Shown: one piece after another, positions 61,450 through 64,000 of the stretch
Layout: each line of letters starts with the position of its first letter
How positions within the stretch are numbered: the first letter of the stretch is position 1
Assembly (NCBI RefSeq): GCF_000154785.2
Contig: NC_015728.1
Coordinates: forward strand, 1-64,000
Length of the DNA: 64,000 bases
Source of the DNA: Roseobacter litoralis Och 149
GTDB lineage: Bacteria > Pseudomonadota > Alphaproteobacteria > Rhodobacterales > Rhodobacteraceae
Direction of reading: 5' to 3'
Translations under genes and position numbers: made by a program
The notes under the pieces: model-generated
Databases searched by the model: none
What the model saw: the letters and a program-made list of their open reading frames with translations, nothing else
What the model was told of the DNA's origin: nothing

Positions 61450-61886
61450 TTATTTTCGGAAAGGGTTCTTTCCAGACATCACCTGCAGCAAATAGCCACC
61501 CGACGCAGTGATAAGCAGAAAGCCATGAAACGCGCTAATACCAGTCAGGAACCGAAAATGACCTGATGGTTGAAGATCACCCCGGCCAAGCGTCGTGAGG
61601 TTCACAAGCGCGAAATAGAAATAATCCATGGGGTACAAGTTCTCTGTGGGATCCTGCGCCAATTGCAAAGAGCCAATGTCAATCTGGTGCACAGCAACCC
61701 AGAAGGCCGAGGCGTAGATGGCCGCCTCTATGATGTGCGCTGCGGTGATCAGCGAGACTGAGATGAATAAACATCTTTTGGGGTGCGCTGCCGGATCAAC
61801 ATGAGCGTTGCAAAACGAAGAGCGCTGCAATGAATTGCTGTGCACGCAAGGATGAGAAGCGCCGCAAGAAGCATTGATTGAAGCAT
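61450..61886 (-). pseudogene. Frameshifted two-helix potassium channel gene
   Basis: An ion-channel-2 protein split by a frameshift. The first 45 codons (ATG 61886 to stop 61749) encode helix 1 (LLAALLILACTAIHCSALRF); helix 2, pore and inner helix (LFISVSLITAAHIIEAAIYA; FALVNLTTLGRGDLQPSGHF; LTGISAFHGFLLITASGGYL) continue in another frame to 61450. The shift lies near the CCCCAAAAG run at 61775-61785. The filter reads TLGRGD, not TxGYGD. Could be a real pseudogene or a sequencing error. Confidence 0.72.
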
Positions 61887-61999
61887 TTGTTGATCTCTGT
61901 TCGGTTGCTTTGCGCGGCCGTCTCTGGCGTGCGAGAAGAACAGGATAGTGATCAGGGACAGCGCTCAATCCGCGATCCGTTACCGTACCCTAGCCTATG

Positions 62000-62380
62000 C
62001 TATTTGACTGATTTCCGTACAGGCGCACCACTGGCCATATCCGCCGCGACATAATCCAGCTTTGCGTCTTTCCACGCGCCAAACCCTCCTTCCAGATGGG
62101 CGATCCGTTTTGCGCCGGATTGCAGCGTTTTTCGCGCCATCATCTCTAATCGCGCCGACGAACCACACATCAGAATAAGTCGCTGTTCGTTGTCTTCCGG
62201 CAAGAATCGCGGATCGAAAAACGCCATGGGCAGAAGCAAGGCACCCTCGACGTGCTCAAATGTATACTCGGCCGGCTTGCGGACATCCTCGAGGACGATC
62301 TCACCCTTGCGCAAGGCTGCTTCAACCTCTTCCGGCGTCCAGGTTTCGAGGGCGCCACTATCAACCATTTCTTTCTTCAT
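62000..62380 (-). CDS. Cytoplasmic rhodanese-like protein
   Basis: A 126-aa single rhodanese domain with active-site loop LILMCGSSARLEMMA (Cys present) and EDVRKPAEYTFEHVEGALL. Likely works with the persulfide dioxygenase 10 bp upstream, moving sulfane sulfur. ATG at 62380. Confidence 0.87.
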   Translation of the reverse strand: MKKEMVDSGALETWTPEEVEAALRKGEIVLEDVRKPAEYTFEHVEGALLLPMAFFDPRFLPEDNEQRLILMCGSSARLEMMARKTLQSGAKRIAHLEGGFGAWKDAKLDYVAADMASGAPVRKSVK

Positions 62381-62389
62381 TTCTTCTCC

Positions 62390-63289
62390 TCAGAATTTGT
62401 TTGCAGGAATCTTGAAATAGGAATTTCCGTCTGCCTCGGCAGGTGGAAGACGCCCACCACGCAGGTTGACTTGCAAGGCAAAGAGCACGCGATCGGGTAG
62501 CCCCAGCGTCGCGTCGCGCTCTTCCCGCAGTTTGATGAACGCCTCTTTCGACTGATTGCCGCCGACGTGCGGATTGTCGGTCCGGTGTTGGGCGACAGTT
62601 GCCTCACAGGCCGGTCTCTCGCGTTTATCGGCCCCGTAGTCGTGACCGATAAAAAGACGTGTGTTTTCTGGCAACGACAGAATTTCTTGTATCAAGTCCC
62701 AAATCTCTCCGGTGCTGCCACCCGGAAAGTCTGCGCGCGCGGTCCCCACATCGACATGCATTAACGCGTCATGCACGAACGCCGCATCGTCAACGACATA
62801 GCTGACAGAGCCAAGCGTGTGTCCTGCCGAAAGCAGGACTTTGACACCAAGTTCACCGATGGAGAAATCGATGCCCTCGGGAAGCAGACGGTCGAAATCA
62901 TCTGCCACCGGAAAAGCGTCAGGCAGATGATAATAGTCCCGCCAAAGCTTCGCGATCTCGGTGACCTTTTCTCCTATGACATGCGGCGCACCGGTGCAGT
63001 CCGCCAGCCACCGTCCGGCGGTCAGGTGGTCGGCATGCGGATGTGTGTCGAGGATCCATTGCACGTCGTAGCCGTGCTGCTTCACGATCCCCAAAAGCTT
63101 TTCCGCAGACTCGGTTGACGTGCGGGCATGGGCGGGATCGAAATCCAGCACCGGATCAATGATTGCGCACTTTCCAGTGGCGGGATCCGCACAGATGTAT
63201 TGCCACGACCCGGTATCGGGTTCGTACAGACAGTGAACCAGCGGCCCACCGCTGCTAGAATGGCTGGTGAATTCTTGTCCGACCGACAT
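62390..63289 (-). CDS. Blh/ETHE1-like persulfide dioxygenase
   Basis: A 299-aa metallo-beta-lactamase-fold protein: ILDTHPHADHLTAGRWL, LLSAGHTLGSVSYV, VDVGTARADFPGGSTGE and LFIGHDYG, the Blh signature. It oxidises glutathione persulfide to sulfite. ATG at 63289 with GGAGGGAACA; the longer start at 63340 lies in the operator. Promoter is CueR-type, linking sulfur handling to copper. Confidence 0.88.
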   Translation of the reverse strand: MSVGQEFTSHSSSGGPLVHCLYEPDTGSWQYICADPATGKCAIIDPVLDFDPAHARTSTESAEKLLGIVKQHGYDVQWILDTHPHADHLTAGRWLADCTGAPHVIGEKVTEIAKLWRDYYHLPDAFPVADDFDRLLPEGIDFSIGELGVKVLLSAGHTLGSVSYVVDDAAFVHDALMHVDVGTARADFPGGSTGEIWDLIQEILSLPENTRLFIGHDYGADKRERPACEATVAQHRTDNPHVGGNQSKEAFIKLREERDATLGLPDRVLFALQVNLRGGRLPPAEADGNSYFKIPANKF

Positions 63290-63322
63290 GTGTTCCCTCC
63301 TGTCTTTTTCGCACTTATCAAC

Positions 63323-63353
63323 TGAACAACCTTCCAGCACTGGATGGTTCCAA
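63323..63353 (-). promoter_or_regulatory. CueR-type promoter/operator before persulfide dioxygenase
   Basis: Minus strand: -35 TTGGAA (63348-63353), 19-bp spacer with ATCCAG-tg-CTGGAAGG, -10 TGTTCA (63323-63328). It lies 42 bp after the cueR stop. Confidence 0.83.
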
Positions 63354-63394
63354 GGGATTTCGCCAACGAAAAGAGGAATTTGGAAAACGTTGCA

Positions 63395-63820
63395 CTAATC
63401 CGCGCTTCTTCCGGTCGTTGGTTTGCATCCAGCGAGCGCACCAGAAAGATCCTTCAAGATCGGGCAATCCGGTCGGTGGTCGCCGTGGCAGGCCTCGACG
63501 AGATGCGACAAGGTCTCGCGCATCTCTTGAAGCTGAGCGATTTTGTCGTCGATTGCGCTCAGGTGCTCTTCAGCGATGGTCTTTACCTGGGCACTTTCCC
63601 GCGTTTCATCCTCGTAAAGGCTCAAGAGATTGCGGCAATCCTCGATCGAGAACCCGAGCGCGCGCGCGCGACCCAGGAACGCAAGCTTGTGCAGATCGGT
63701 CTCGCGGAACGCGCGGTATCCGTTGCCGCTGCGCTGCGGTCTGACCAGACCTATATCCTCGTAGTAGCGGATGGTTTTAGGCGGGATGCCGGACCGCTCC
63801 GCGACTTCTCCAATGTTCAT
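63395..63820 (-). CDS. cueR: CueR copper-responsive regulator
   Basis: A 141-aa MerR protein starting MNIGEVAERSGIPPKTIRYY, with the CueR metal loop CHGDHRPDCPILKDL (two Cys, then acidic). Senses Cu(I)/Ag(I). Downstream of a copA (63833-) and upstream of the persulfide dioxygenase. The likely activator of three TCCAG-CTGGA operators. Confidence 0.93.
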   Translation of the reverse strand: MNIGEVAERSGIPPKTIRYYEDIGLVRPQRSGNGYRAFRETDLHKLAFLGRARALGFSIEDCRNLLSLYEDETRESAQVKTIAEEHLSAIDDKIAQLQEMRETLSHLVEACHGDHRPDCPILKDLSGALAGCKPTTGRSAD

Positions 63821-63832
63821 GAGACGATCCTC

Positions 63833-64000
63833 CTATTCTGCGGGTTGGGTCTGTGCACTGATCCGTGGTGCGGTGACGTCTCTGTCTTCACGCAAGGCCG
63901 GCGCGATGCGGCGCAGACGCAGGGCGTTTGTCAGAACCGATACCGATGACAGGGCCATCGCACCCGCCGCGAAAACCGGGGAAAGAAGCAGACCAAAGGC
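63833..64000 (-). CDS. copA: Copper P-type ATPase, C-terminal part (cut by window edge)
   Basis: The last 55 codons of a second Cu(I)-ATPase: LLLSPVFAAGAMALSSVSVL and TNALRLRRIAP match the last helices of CopA (compare [19 protein letters not shown] in the gene at 43859). Stop TAG at 63833. The rest lies beyond the window. 12 bp before cueR, so a copA-cueR operon. Confidence 0.87.
   Translation of the reverse strand, partial: AFGLLLSPVFAAGAMALSSVSVLTNALRLRRIAPALREDRDVTAPRISAQTQPAE

Noticed and set aside
1..64000. Insertion sequences, integrases, tRNA or rRNA genes
   Set aside because: None recognised by protein motif or characteristic sequence.

Overview
The window looks like a stretch of a large plasmid or chromid from an alphaproteobacterium of the Rhodobacteraceae (Roseobacter or Paracoccus-like). 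The evidence is a complete repABC replication and partition module with its antisense RNA, high GC with strong GGAGG ribosome binding sites, and the protein styles throughout. No rRNA, tRNA, transposase or CRISPR array was recognised. The right edge cuts through a P-type ATPase gene.

Layout. (1) 1-6214: repA-repB-repC, a DUF4143 ATPase and an ArdC-like antirestriction protein. (2) 6347-8949: a LysR regulator divergent from two SnoaL/NTF2-like secreted proteins and a luciferase-domain protein. (3) 9100-15042: remnants of a conjugation apparatus (virB1, virB2, virB3, truncated virB4) fused at about 9790 to a truncated transglutaminase gene, then a PIN-type toxin-antitoxin pair and small plasmid genes. 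(4) 15333-64000: a very large metal-resistance island, mostly on the minus strand.

The island falls into three regulatory layers that can be read directly from promoters. A CadR/PbrR-like MerR layer has six promoters with TTGAAC or TTGAAG, a 19-bp spacer carrying an inverted repeat, and a -10 box. These sit before a truncated and an intact transglutaminase gene (the intact one followed by a CDF exporter and an ICMT-like methyltransferase), before a ZntA-type P-type ATPase, before two L,D-transpeptidases, and before a ten-gene operon (SCO, DsbB, DsbA, PCuAC, SCO, M23 peptidase, DUF411, ZIP, LspA, Lnt). A CueR layer has three operators with TCCAG/CTGGA arms: before CopA-DUF2933-methyltransferase, before a DUF305/glutaredoxin-MauE/TolC/multicopper oxidase/cupredoxin run, and before a persulfide dioxygenase-rhodanese pair next to cueR and a second copA. 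A third layer is an ECF sigma factor with a cysteine-rich tail (CorE-like) and two near-identical ECF promoters (TGTAACGTT-N13-CGTCT) in front of a DUF3141 (PhaC-like)/CBS-BON operon and a small Cys-rich protein/EF-hand operon.

Between these lie a CusBA RND pump, whose adaptor carries five tandem CusF-like copper-binding domains, a free CusF, a cupredoxin-CusF fusion, and an ScsB/ScsC-like thiol-redox set with a rhodanese. Taken together the genes export Cu/Zn/Cd/Pb-type metals, buffer periplasmic copper, repair periplasmic thiols and appear to rebuild the envelope (peptidoglycan 3-3 cross-links and lipoprotein maturation) under direct metal control. The last point is the most novel reading of the window and is inference from promoter and operon structure.
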